DNA of 64,000 nucleotides, from NCBI GenBank assembly GCA_012932865.1, contig SAXG01000006.1, positions 434,001 through 498,000 of the forward strand. The letters run 5' to 3'. Shown piece by piece: positions 1 to 11,034 of the stretch (positions are counted from its first letter, which is position 1; each line of letters opens with the position of its first letter). This DNA is from Amylostereum areolatum. Taxonomy: Eukaryota > Basidiomycota > Agaricomycetes > Russulales > Stereaceae. The translations under genes were made by a program, and so were the position numbers. The notes beneath the pieces were generated by a model, which worked only from the letters and a program-made list of their open reading frames with translations, ran no database searches and had not been told where the DNA came from.

Positions 1-389
1 ATAATTACGCGCAAAAGGGAAGGCAAGGGAGAAAAGACAGACTACGGAGAAAGGGTATGGTAGGGCGCGGAACCGTACGTCGACAGAGTATCCAGCACAC
101 TATACACGCGATATGGTGGGGGACACACCAAAAGGGAGGGGGGGATCGGAACCGAACAAGATGGTGAATGATACGACCAGCGAACCCGCCGAGAAAAGGT
201 CTTCAGATAAACCAGAAACGACAGAAGGAGACTACTTATTTCAGTCAAATCGAAGCAGTACCAATGAACGTCCGTGTCTCGTTACATCTAACACACTACG
301 TGGGCGTGTTAGAAAATCACTGGATCAACAAACGTGAACGAACACACCAAGACTATAGTTATCTTCTAGTAGACAGATCCTCTGACGGT
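1..389. other. 3' flank of the first gene, no gene seen
   Basis: No frame here has conserved motifs or coding-like composition. It lies beyond the stop codon of the minus-strand gene that ends at 390 and probably holds its 3' untranslated region and terminator. Confidence 0.5.
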
Positions 390-1580
390 CTAGTACCGCG
401 TGCCATTGTAATCGTAAGCATCCTGCGCGTTGTACCCGCCCTGATGGTGCAGCGGAACGCCGTAGTCGTAGTTCCTCGTGAAGCTTGGGCCGCGCGAGAG
501 GGCTTCTTGCATCTGCGGCTGTGGGCTAGGGCCACGAGCGAGGTCCGCATAACCCCCGACAGGCGCAAGTGCGTTGGCACCGGCGGTAAAGTCGTGATCG
601 GGCAGGGGGGTTAAGCCACCATGAGCGGTAGCGCCGTACCCTCCAGCACTGTTGTTACGCGTGAGACCGCCCTCGTGAGCGGAAGACTGGAAGGACGACG
701 CGCTGGAGAGGCGACGGGCCTGGCCTGGGATGCCATTATCATTGTCAGTCGGCTCCCAGTTGATGGGAGCGAGGCGGTCCTCAAAGCGAGAGGAGGCGCG
801 GAGCTTCCACTTGCGAATGACGGTCCAAAGGATAGCGCCACCACCGATGACGGAGGCGAGGACGATAATGACGGTGAGGGCCGAGTGCGACAGCGTGGCG
901 GCACCCTTGGGGGTTGTGTCCGAGTCTGAAGCGGCCGTGGCCGAAGGAAGGTGGCTGACGCTGAAAACGGTCTCGACAGCGCCATTGCTGGCAGTGGTGA
1001 CCGTGGGGGTGCTGTCCACGGCTGCGGGGGCCGTGGTGGCCTGTGCAGCAGCAGAAGTGGGGGTCGCGCTGGTCGATGCGGCGGTAGACGACGCGGACGA
1101 CGAGGCAGACGACAACGCTGACGAGGACGCAGCGGATGACGACGCGCTCGAAGATGCGGACGATGACTGGAGGAATTGAAGTCAGGTGAGGTAGGAAGAA
1201 AGACGAAAATGACGCACGGCTGGGGAGGAGGAAGCAGAAGAGGAGGCTTGGCTGGAGGAAGAAGCAGCAGCCGAGGTGGATTGAGAGGTCGTGGCGGCAG
1301 CAGAAGAAGCAGCAGCGCTGGAGGACTGGGTGGAGACGACGGAATTGGAGGAGACAGAGGAGGGGGTGGTAGTGTCGCCGGGAGGGTCTGGTGCAGGGTT
1401 GAAAATGGAACCGAGACCACCAGTGTCGGCGGGGACGCGCTTTTTGATCATGCGATTGAGGTTTACATGGTCCCGACGGTGGGTGAGGTCATCTGCGGTG
1501 GCAGAGCCAGCGAAAGCGAAAGCGAAAGCGAGGGTGCAAAAGAGTGTGAGAGTAAGTTTGCGGTGGTTTGTGAACTGCAT
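390..1580 (-). CDS. Ser/Thr-rich single-pass membrane protein, probable cell-surface protein
   Basis: Two exons, 1580-1218 and 1166-390, joined over a 51-nt GTGCGT..CAG intron in phase 0, give 379 residues. The start at 1580 opens a signal peptide (basic MQFTNHRK, then a hydrophobic run ending about residue 28). A low-complexity Ser/Ala/Thr stalk fills roughly residues 65-170, followed by one transmembrane helix (ALTVIIVLASVIGGGAILWTV) and an Arg/Lys stop-transfer stretch. The cytosolic tail of about 170 residues is Gly/Ser/Pro/Tyr-rich and ends in NGTRY. The layout (signal, mucin-like stalk, one helix, cytosolic tail) matches fungal wall-stress sensors of the Wsc/Mid2 type, but I see no WSC cysteine domain, so a sensor role is inference. 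Probably O-mannosylated and at the plasma membrane. Confidence 0.75.
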
Positions 1581-2143
1581 GGCGGGGGATAGAGCGCCTG
1601 AGAAGGCTCTGTGTTCGAGGTCTTGTGCTTGGCGGACGACGAGCTGCTGTGAAGGAAGGCGATGAGGAGAAAGAGAAAAGAAAGAGGATGAGGGGAAGAC
1701 AGACCTTGTGAGCGAGAGCCTGGCGGCGGTGGGACTTGGGATGTGGAGGAAGGAAAGGGAAGGAAGGGAGGGAAAGGAACTAGGAAATGAGAGATTGAAA
1801 GCGGCTTCAACCGCGCCGGCTTCTCGGTCGCTATGCTGGCCGTTCCTCGACGCCTGCCGTACGGCCAATCACCATCCTCGCTCTCGCCCCTTCTGCTCCA
1901 CTTCCCGATGGCCTCTCGCTCTCTCCAATCTTTCAAATTCGCATTACCAACGACAATTATCGAAAATAGAGGTCCGTGTCCTAGATCCCAGTCACCTAAG
2001 GCGTGAACCAACGGATCCAAACCGAAAGCCCAAACCGGATATCGTACGTGGTAAGCGACGCAAACTCTTCGAATACGCTCAGGTATATAAGCTATGCTAG
2101 TCTGTCCTGCGATCGTCCTAATATCAACACGTCAACACGTCCC
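1581..2143. other. Intergenic, between two minus-strand genes
   Basis: Holds the promoter side of the gene starting at 1580 and the 3' end of the gene stopping at 2144. Minus-strand CT-rich tracts lie at about 1640-1790, just upstream of the start, as is common in basidiomycete promoters. No further gene is supported. Confidence 0.5.
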
Positions 2144-4642
2144 CTAGTGGCTCGTCAACGACCACTGCGACAACTCCACCGTCGACGGCGTCTTGAAGTC
2201 GCTCGACGACATGCCCGACCACTGCGGGTTAAACAGCACCTGCAGATTGTACGTGCCAGCTCCCAGGCTGATCGTCAACACGGTCACTCCAGGGTTATCC
2301 TGGTCCGTCTGCCCACTTGGCAGTGCCGGGTCCGTATCCAGCCGTTTCGCGTCCATCGTCGTAAACTTGGCCCCATCCGGCGCGTTCAACAGTTGCACCG
2401 ACATCTTCTGGCCATCCAATTCCAACGTCGCCGATGTTCCTCCGCTGTCAATCGAAACCGTGGCATTCGTGTGCATTCTCCACATTACGCTTGCCTGCGC
2501 GTTGATCTCGTCTTGAAGCAGAACCTGCTTTCGTCCGTTTATAAGACGGATTCCCCGCTTGAACGATGTTCTATCCGTCCACAAACACCATCAGCAGTTC
2601 ATTCTGTCGCCGGAATAAGCCACGTATACTTACGTATTGAAATACGCGCTGGTCAGGTCCGCCACAAAGTACGCCGTCGAATCCGACGGTACGTCGTAAA
2701 CAGTGCTTGACCCTTGCGCCTCGCCTGTCGTGTCATGCGTGACAGTCGGCGCGGCCTTGACGTTCTGATTTCCGGCATCAACAAGGATCGTGTTTTGACC
2801 CTCCGTACGCTTGCGATAGTACAACCAGCGCGCTGCATCCTGTTCGTCGCTTTGGAAATACTGGAAAGAGTTGTAGTCGCCTGAACCGAGTTCTCCGGCC
2901 CAGCGGGTTCCCAGCGCATCCAAGACGAAGTCACCACAGTCGAGGTCGTTGTGCGTTTGATGACCTTGGAGAGTTCCCGCCTTTATCGCAACGTACAACG
3001 CATTATTGTCCGTCCAGCTGCTACGCATCGACGCCCACTGATCCGTGGAGTTGTCGAAGAAATGGTCGAGGAACATGCCGTCCCAGAATGCGCCCGCGGT
3101 GGCCGGATTGTACCAGAACACGCTCCAGGGCTCGGGAGCGTCGTGCTGGTCACGCTGGAAGAGTGCATAATGAGGTGCGTTGTATTGATCCGCCAAGAAC
3201 ATCATTCCGTTGGCAGTGGTCGAAAATTTGTTGGGTCCGTGGTCACCGTAATTGAAGAGAGACGTTGCCCCCGTAACGTACATATGATAGAGGCCAGTCA
3301 GATTGAAGTTCGAGTTGCTTGTGAGGAGACCGTAATCGGACCCGGTGGCCGTCATGAGGGAAGATGTCATTTCTGAGAAACCCGTCGTTCCAAAGTACCA
3401 GTAATTGGCGGTTTCGGACCATGTGCCGTCCGACGAGGGAGAGTGGGCGCACACTTGCACAGCGTCATTGACTGCGACGTTAAGGATATTTTCGGCCGTT
3501 CCCGTTGTGTCATCCCCAAGGATGGCCAAGGACGCCATGATGATGCCGCCATTGGACACGCAGTTCCAATTGCCTGTGATAGCCGTTCCATTCCACCAAC
3601 CGATGCCAGTTCGGGTCTCCCTGATAAACAGAAAGGCCGGGGGTGAGGCCGTACTGAAGCAAGGTCGTCCGCATAGCCGATTTTTGTTCATCGGTCAATG
3701 CGTCGTAAAGCCAATCGTAGGCAATGGCATATGCAGCACTTAATTCCGCGGTATCAAGGAAGTGCTTGTTGTTCCATTTATCCACCGACGGACCAAAGTT
3801 GCTGCTACCAGCATTCTATAACTGAATTAGCGCAGTACGGTACATCCACTAGGTGTGGCCTACCTCAATTTCTTGGTATGCCCTATCGACCCATTTGGTG
3901 TCGTTGGTCATACGATAGACATACGAAAATGCCTTGACCCGCATCTTGATTTCACGAGCATTGTCGAGGATACCACTGTCGTCGTCCATGAAGTACGCCA
4001 CGACAGGAAGGGAGTAGTATTGAGTTGCATTCTGGAAGATAGAGGCGTTCCATCCTTTGAGATAAGCGTTGTTGGCGATGAGACTTGGAAGGGCCTGCCA
4101 CTTGTATTGCGGGGCGATGAGGCGGGGGCGATCTGGGCGAACGGATGTGACGCTAGGGTTTGTGGGCTTGAAAGTGTCTTCGGGCCAAGTGGTAACGTCC
4201 GACTTGACTGTAGGGGAGGTGAAGAGAGCGGTGTTGGTCTGGTGACACATAGAGTTAATGAGCGATCCCATGCCACAATCCAGACAAAAACACGCACGGT
4301 AGAAGGGTACACGGGCATCATGAATTCTGAATTAGTTGCGGTGGCAAAACGACCGAGCGCTCCCTTAGAAGAAGACCCGTCGCCAGTGTCGCTTGATGAT
4401 CCGCCATTGTTACTACTGGAGCTGCTGTTGTGGTCGGATGAACGGGAGCCAAGAATACCGCCGACGACGCCAGCGATGATGACAATGACGAGGACTGGGA
4501 TACCAATCTTGACCCACTTGCTGACACCCTTCTTGGGCGCGGCCATGGGGGTGATGTAGCCTGTAGACTCGCTGTAGTAGGGATCGCCAGAGCCGTATGG
4601 ACTCGGGTGAGTATTGCTGTTAATAGCGTTGTAGCTGGCCAT
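2144..4642 (-). CDS. Membrane-anchored heparinase II/III-like polysaccharide lyase, frame break near 3611
   Basis: Exons 4642-4298, 4238-3864, 3815-2634 and 2570-2144. The protein begins with a short cytosolic tail and one helix (WVKIGIPVLVIVIIAGVVGGIL, about residues 43-64), then a Ser/Asn-rich stalk, so it is type II and faces outward. Next comes an alginate-lyase-like helical region (conserved WNASIFQNATQYYSLPV, NWNCVSNGG, WYNP) and a heparinase II/III-like beta domain starting at HNDLDCGDFVLDALGTRWAG. Such enzymes cleave uronic-acid polysaccharides by beta-elimination; the substrate cannot be read here. The frame shifts at 3606-3611, between GLSVYQ and TGIGWWNG. Removing one base gives exactly 776 codons; a 34-nt GTACGG..CAG intron would also restore frame but would delete conserved residues. 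It could be an assembly error or a real lesion. Confidence 0.75.
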
Positions 4643-4923
4643 GGCGCTGCCGGCCGAGCTGAGAGGGGAGGGGAAGGGCGACGGAGGAGAAGTAAAAGAG
4701 AGACGACGGTCAACGAGAAACTTGAGAAGGATTGGACAAGGGCAAGACAGCGAGTGGAGCTCAACGGTCGTCGTTGCCCACGCTCAGCTTAAGTAAGGAT
4801 CGCCCACTACTATATATAGACGTCACGTGGCTATTGACAGTTGTTTTAAAATTCAACCAGCTCTCGCATGTCGGAACGTTAACGGGAGAGACCCCCGTCT
4901 GCCAAGTCCCATCCTGAGATCAT

Positions 4924-6548
4924 CTACTCTCCGACAAACACCGCCGCAGCTCCCATCCCAGTCCCGATGCACATCGATGTTACCAAAACCTGAACAAATG
5001 CCCATTAGCAATCCATATAGACAACCCAGGAGCACCCGAGCCTACCTTCCCGCCTCGGCGGCGGAGCTCATTCAGCCCCGTAGCAATCTGACGAGCACCG
5101 GTACAGCGTGCATAGGCGGTCAATTATGTCCTCAGATTCGACAGAATAGATGGAGACTTATCTAATGGATGGCCCAGCGCGATCGCGCCTCCGTTGACGT
5201 TCACCTTCTCGATGTCCAGTCCCAGTTTCCTTACACAGTACACGTACATAGACGCGAACGCCTCGTTGATCTGCGCATGATTGGTCAGGGGAATAACGAC
5301 ATCCGAGTGATGCACGGAGCTTGCCTCGAATAAATCCACGTCGCTGACTGACAACCCAGTTGCTTCAAGCGCCATCGGAATAGCAACGCTGGGCCCGATA
5401 CCCATCACACGGGGTGCGAGTCCTGAAAGTTAATATTAGGCATGCTGCGCTGCCGCACTAGGAGGTGATTATGCTTACCAGCAACCGAAGTCGTGGCGTG
5501 CTTCGCGAGAATGGGCAATCCGAGCTCCTCCGCCTTCTTGCGAGTCATCAAAAGCACGGCGGCGGCACCATCCGTAATTTGACTGGCGTTTCCGCCCGTG
5601 GTGTGTGATGGTTTCCACTGGGGAAACGCGGGACGAATCTTGAGCAGAGATGCCTGGGTAGTTCCGGGGCGGATCCCGTCGTCTTTCGAAATCATGACCT
5701 TCTTCCGCTCACCCGTGGCCGGATCCTTCTGCAGCGCCTGGAAGGGGACTATCTCTCCGTTGAAAAATCCAGCATTGGCTGCCCTCTCTGCGCGCTGGAA
5801 AGAAAGTGCTGCATATTCGTCCATTTGCTCGCGCGAGACGCTGAAATCACCCGCGACGTTCTCACTCGTCCAACCCATAGGTTTGAGAGAGTCCGACGCG
5901 ACAGGGTGAGACTGGATCTCCTCGCTAGCATTGGCCGGTCCATTATCCGGACTGTTCAGAGATCGTGTCAGATATTTACGCGCTTGACTGAACTAGAAAA
6001 GCGTACTTGGCTGACATGCTCTCGACACCCACCGCCAGACCTATTTCAATCTGTCCTGCACGAATCTGATTCGCGATTGTGGTGACAGCCATAAGTCCCG
6101 AGGAGCAGAATCTGTTAATGGTTTGAATAGGCACGTTCTCTGGGATACCAGCCGCGAGTGCAGCAGTACGAGCTTCGTATGTTGCACCAGAAGGGAGTAC
6201 AGTGCCCACACATATGTCTCCAATGGTCGACGGGTCAACTTTGCTATGGTTCAAAAATTGCTGGGGGCCAATTAGGTTGCACTAATACAGAACATGCAAG
6301 TTGTACGCACCCGAAACATTTCTGTTAGCAATTCATCGCTCCTACACCACCAATTCCGCGTCAGATACCCTAGTCACTCCATGCAATCAAATGTGAACGT
6401 ACTTCATATCCTTGAATCCTCCTTTCCGCGCCTTGCACAGTGGCGAGCGTATGGCGGTAGTAATGACGACATCGTCTGGGCTCTTGCGATAAATATCCAC
6501 CGTGGGCGACCCAGAAAGATGAGAAGCCAGTTGACGAATACGTTCCAT
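4924..6548 (-). CDS. POT1: Peroxisomal 3-ketoacyl-CoA thiolase
   Basis: Eight exons (6548-6403, 6341-6311, 6260-6007, 5951-5479, 5422-5325, 5270-5162, 5107-5046, 4989-4924) give 412 residues, the family length. It catalyses the last step of beta-oxidation, cutting 3-ketoacyl-CoA with CoA to acetyl-CoA and a shortened acyl-CoA. The nucleophile cysteine lies in [32 protein letters not shown] and the C-terminal CIGTGMGAA motif with the second catalytic cysteine are present. Residues 3-11 (RIRQLASHL) fit the PTS2 consensus R-I-X5-H-L, so import into peroxisomes by Pex7 is expected. Two introns are non-canonical: a GC-AG intron before INEAFA (5271-5324) and an AT-AC intron inside GHPLGCTG (5108-5161). 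The peroxisomal transporter at 14.2 kb is a likely pathway partner. Confidence 0.95.
5108..5161 (-). other. AT-AC intron in the thiolase gene
   Basis: The exon ends CATCCATTAG and the intron starts ATAAGT and ends TATGCAC; the next exon starts GCTGTACC. Joining gives the invariant thiolase motif HPLGCTGAR. Its 54 nt match neighbouring introns. ATAAGT is the 5' site known for AT-AC introns removed by the major (U2) spliceosome. No GT-AG pair in the region keeps the motif. Confidence 0.8.
5271..5324 (-). other. GC-AG intron in the thiolase gene, length divisible by three
   Basis: The donor is GAG/GCAAGC and the acceptor GCGCAG/ATC; a CTGAC branch-point match lies inside. Removal joins DLFE to INEAFAS, the conserved thiolase sequence. 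The 54 nt contain no stop, so retention would insert 18 residues without breaking the frame, and a simple ORF finder reads straight through it. Confidence 0.85.
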
Positions 6549-8646
6549 GATGAATGAAGCTGCGAGCCGGCGTAGATGGGGACGTGAGGTTGTGGGGTTA
6601 GCAGTTTATGGGCAGCGGGGGAGAAAGGATGTCGGTTAGTTAAATAAGAGGACGAACTCGGCTGCTGTGCCCTGTCGCGAGCCGGCGAGAATCACAACGA
6701 GCAACAAGACACGTCGGACAGCTGACCGGTCTGTCGGAGTCGTCGTTCTCAGTTCCGGCCGCGGCCCATGGGGACAGTGATGGAGTGTAGACATGTTTTG
6801 ATGTCACATTGTTGACTTTCTGGACGCCATACCTTTGGCGCCTTGTTGGCGCCGGTTGGCTTACTTACATTGTCCCCGATTCGAGACTCGAGTATACGTA
6901 CTTAGCACTGGGTGCGTATCACCCATTGCGCTCAGCTTCATCGTCGAGATAAAGCCCTAGATACTCGAAAGGCACTCCAACGTCTGCTTCTCGTCGGCAG
7001 AACGATGTCCCTCGCTCAAGCCATTACAGATTCTCAAATTCCTCAGACCGTATCAAATCCTTTAATACAAAGAGAGACGCGGTGGAGCGCTGCGTCACGT
7101 CACGACACAAACCGCGAGACAAGTGAGCTTTCTGATTGGTTGTGGGACAACAGCCACGTCATCGTAACGCGACGCGTGACAAGTCGCGTTGACAAATGCA
7201 CGTGGCTGCTTGCGTCATCCTAGGCTTGCGCGTCGGCCGGGTCGCCGCGTCGCTCTTCGTCTTGACCTCCACCACGTACTTGGCCACCGTCATACCTTCC
7301 CACTCTCTATGGCACCTCTACGCACCGCCGTTAGCGTCAAAGTAGCCTCCATGGCACAGCCCTACTTATACCTTTTACTTTGTATATCAGAAAACAAATT
7401 CAAATCAATTTTCCTCCAAAGCAATGTTTGTGCAGCAACATGGACGTGTTTTGTCGCTTCGGTCACGATGACCGCGTCGCTCCCACCCCCCCTGATTGGA
7501 TTTATTTATATATCTAGAGATTTTTCGGGAAATTTCCTCGGTGCTCGGATGAGGCGTGGTGGTCCCGAGCTCGAGTGATGTACGACACGACCCGACCCGA
7601 CACGACACAGTACAGCACACCCTGTCATCTGCATCCAGTGCATCTCGGTGCGTTCATCTGGATCATGTGCGCATTTTCTTTCTCTCTTGCGAGACGAACT
7701 GACATGTACTATTTGTGCAGAAGAATCTATGCGAGTTGGGGGTGACATTGGCTGGCCATTGGGACGGTGCACCGAGCAGGAACGCAGGTCCACTGATTCC
7801 GTCCAAGATGCAGCCCCCAGAAACAGTGCCCATTCAACCTCCTCGCAAGCGAACGAGAACACGGCCGTCCAGGTATGACTGACCTTAACAAACTGATCAA
7901 TGTCCTTGCTTACTATATTGTTGTCTACAGCTTTCCTTGGCTGACGCCATTGGCCACCGCCGGTCTTGAGTGCGAGCACAACGACATCCTCAGGATCCTG
8001 AAGGTCCGCAACAGCATTGTATTGTGTCGTCCACGTCCGAATCAACGACAGGTGACACGATAATGCAAGAACCCAACCAACCAGCAAGCCTCGAACGGAG
8101 CTTTCATAGATGGTACGTGCATACAGTATCAATCAATGTGATAGTAAAGGCTTTACTGATCCTTTTGTTATCCATATCACAGGTGATATGTCCTCATCGA
8201 CATTGCATATTCGCAGGCCTACTCGGCCCTCGGCGACTTGCTTCCTACGCCCCCAAGGACTCCAGCTCTGAACCCTCAAGGAACAGAACAACCCACTCTG
8301 CTATCGAAATGGCAGATTGCCAAGAGAGCCCGACACGAGCGAGAGCATTTGGGACCGTCACAAACCCCTCTACTGTAGGCGGCTGTAGTTTGGCAACTCG
8401 CAACCGGTGTCACATGACCGTGGGAGCGGGTAGAGGAGGGCAACCCGGCCTCGGGGACGGGGGACATCCACTTTAGGCAACGCAACCTCTTGTGAGTGAG
8501 CTCTCCCAAAGGGCCAAAGCTGTCCTATGTAGCGTCGAGTGATCATCCTCACGCTTTGGCCCATTACACTGTACACGAATCTGTATATGAATACAAGGTT
8601 TTGTGCACACTGACCACCTTATTTGTCACTGAGTGCTGATTAGCTC
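6549..8646. other. Gene-poor region upstream of the thiolase
   Basis: Holds the thiolase promoter at its left end and no convincing gene apart from the weak candidate at 7809-8381. Six-frame reading shows only short frames without motifs. Confidence 0.5.
7809..8381 (+). pseudogene. Possible small gene or decayed gene, unresolved
   Basis: An ATG at 7809 opens a basic start (QPPETVPIQPPRKRTRTRP) that runs into a good donor (GTATGA) and an acceptor CTACAG near 7930. Further on, the frame ending at the stop near 8380 reads AYSALGDLLPTPPRTP and SKWQIAKRARHEREHLG, which looks coding. Coding-like pieces between them lie in different frames with stops, and I could not build one open model. It may be a decayed gene or one with introns I have misplaced. 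No family is recognised. Confidence 0.25.
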
Positions 8647-9379
8647 AGGACCCCTGAAATTCCCTATAAATGATTCATCTCGGACCACCGAAAATTTGGG
8701 CCTTATGGGAACCTATGTATGGTACTCTCCACCGAAAATGGGCCCCGTAGGGCCGACATGTTGGAGCTAAGAACCACTGAAAAGGAACCCGCCCGTCCGA
8801 AGTCCCATCTTCACCACCGAAAATGGTAAGCATCTGAACACGCCGAGGATCTGTCAGTTCCAATCACAAGTATTTTGCATATTTTGCTTCCCATGGGTCT
8901 ATGGAAGCAAACTAGGCATGTTATAGCAAGCTTGTGCATAAAATGAGAGTTCTGCTCTGGAAACCTCGACGCCGAAGGCGTGGGAAATTAGACTATTTTT
9001 AGATATGTATAGTCTAAGAACCACTGAAAACGGCTGACTTGAAAAAATCTATCATGTAAATCACCGAAAATGGCCCAAATTCTGTCCCAGCGCACCACCG
9101 AAAACAGGTCACCCTGGGATGAATGCTCTATAGGGAATTTCAGGGGTCCTATTAGCTCATGAGGCTGGCAGCGCTGCGGCGGTTTGTAGAAAACAAAATA
9201 CAATATGAGCGAACCTCATGTCGATTTCGTACTTGGTGCCGCTGGTGACGTATTCTTGAGGGTTTTTGACCTTTTTTTTGCGAAAATTAAGCATGGGTAA
9301 GCGGAAAGCAACTCAGCCTCGGGGACAGGAGACAACCCGCAAATTAGGCAACCGCAACCGACCCCCGGGGACAGGGGAC
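8452..9379. repeat. Dispersed GGGGACAGGGGAC-type repeats with TTAGGCAAC boxes
   Basis: Near-identical copies of CGGGGACRGGRGAC occur at 8452-8465, 9320-9333 and 9365-9379, each near TAGGCAAC or its complement GTTGCCTA. They flank the MITE on both sides and look like remains of one older repeat that the MITE split. From about 9380 to the next gene at 9625 I see nothing else. Confidence 0.5.
8647..9150. mobile_element. 504-bp hAT-like MITE with perfect 22-bp inverted ends
   Basis: The left end (8647-8668, AGGACCCCTGAAATTCCCTA plus TA) is the exact reverse complement of the right end (9129-9150). The element is flanked by the 8-bp duplication ATTAGCTC at 8639-8646 and 9151-9158; 8-bp duplications are typical of hAT transposition. 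It has no coding capacity, so it must depend on a transposase elsewhere. Inside are about seven spaced copies of ACCACCGAAAA-like motifs, all in the same orientation, which could be subterminal transposase-binding sites. Perfect ends and duplication suggest recent insertion. Confidence 0.9.
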
Positions 9380-9624
9380 GTTGCCTAACGTCGGCCGCGT
9401 ACAGTAGGCATCCCGGCTACAGTTTCCCTACTATTGGACTGCGAGTTGAATCTTCTACACTTCATGCTTAGTACTTAGTTATGCTTATTTGTTGCTTATT
9501 TGAATACAATCACCACAGCCTTGCTACTTGAATGAGTGCAATGCACGGGTCTATGCTAGTCTCAGATATGTAGGTCCGTACATGCATTTCCTCTGTTCAG
9601 ATCTACCCCAGACTCACTAGCTCG

Positions 9625-10978
9625 ATGCGCTACTTACCAGATATCGGCGGTCTGTCGCCTTTCGCCCAAGCTTTCGTCGAGGTATTCCTGACGATGAGCC
9701 TGAGGTAGTCAACCTGACGGATCCTGTCTTCCGGGGTATGTACCGCGGCCGCCAAAAGCACGAGGGTATTGATCTTCTCTTGCGGCCTCGTATTTAGAGC
9801 TGATGACTCAAATTTTGTTCAAGACGATCTCGAAGAAATGCTGCGGAGGTCGAAGGCAGCAGGCGTGCAGTCGATGATCATCACAGGAGGTAGTTTGACC
9901 GAATCCAAAGACGCTTTAAAAATAGCCAAGGACCTTGGTAAGGTTTCCGAATTGTTCTAAACCATTCACCTGTATTACTTCCCTGCAGACTTATACGCGA
10001 CCGTGGGTTGCCATCCAACACGCTCAACAGAATTCGACACGTACCCTACTGGGCCAGACGCATATCTGCAAGCCTTGGACCAGGTTATCAACGACAGTCT
10101 CGTGGGTCGAGGCCGTGTCGTTGCTGTAGGGGAATGCGGCCTAGACTATGACCGCACTCACTTCGCCGCTCCGGAAGTACAGCAAAAACATTTCCGTAAA
10201 TTTGTTATCTTAATCGTCAGGTATCTGTATATTGACGTCGCTTGAACAGGCAGCCAGCTTTCCCTCGCGAAGAAGTACCATCTACCACTATTCTTACATT
10301 CACGTTCTGCCCATGACGATTTCGTACGTATTCTTCGGGAAGAAGGTTTTGGGGAGGATGGAGGAAGAGCAAACGGCGGGAAAGGCGGTGTGGTGCACAG
10401 TTTCACGGGCTCCATTCAGGAGTGTCAGGACTATGTGAGTGTTTTCATGGGTGACAGTTTCACGAGTCGATACCAATACCGAACTTACCTAGATGACGAT
10501 GGGTTTTCATGTTAGGTTAGTGTTTTTTGTTCTGTAAATGCAATGGCTGAATCCGGAGCAGCGTTAATGGATGCTCTCTGAGAGCGGAAGAAAATCTTTC
10601 CGCCGTCAAGTCCATTCCTCCCGACAGTGTCATGTTCGAGACAGGTGCGTAACTTTTCCTTCGCTTGCGCTTTCCCAGCCCAACTGACCCGTGGATGGTA
10701 TCACAGATGCCCCATGGTGCTCGATGACATCTACGCATGCCTCAAAGCAACATCTTGATGCGCTTCCTGCCCCACTGCGCTTGCTGTATCTCCCCCCTCC
10801 GACCAAACCGGAGAACTTCGTGCGTGGAAAGCCAGTGAAGGGTCGAAACGAGCCTGCAGCAATCGGAGCAGTAGCATGGGTATATCATCAACAACGGGAG
10901 GCGAAGTCGTTTGAAGACACCGTGGAGACGGCATGGCGGAATACTGTTGAACTTTTCGGTTTGCACGAACTGAGATGA
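9625..10978 (+). CDS. TatD-family metal-dependent deoxyribonuclease
   Basis: Eight exons (9625-9649, 9709-9765, 9824-9937, 9989-10195, 10250-10434, 10493-10515, 10562-10644, 10707-10978) give 321 residues. The start was chosen because the 25-nt first exon yields [25 protein letters not shown], the TATDN1-type opening. Metal ligands and conserved blocks are visible: TVGCHPTR, VAVGECGLDYDR (the metal-binding Glu), LPLFLHSR, VVHSFTGS and MFETDAPW. Family members are 3'-5' exonucleases or endonucleases of the amidohydrolase fold linked to DNA repair and apoptotic DNA breakdown. The 23-nt exon at 10493-10515 is small but both its splice junctions are good. It converges on the RINT1-like gene with only 56 bp between stop codons. 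Confidence 0.92.
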
Positions 10979-11034
10979 ATACCAAACATGATAAACTACC
11001 GACATGAGGTAGCAAAGAAGCCATGCCAGAGAGT

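Noticed and set aside
7506..8132. 208-residue minus-strand open frame in the gene-poor region
   Set aside because: No motif, odd composition and partial overlap with simple repeats; nothing supports it as a gene.
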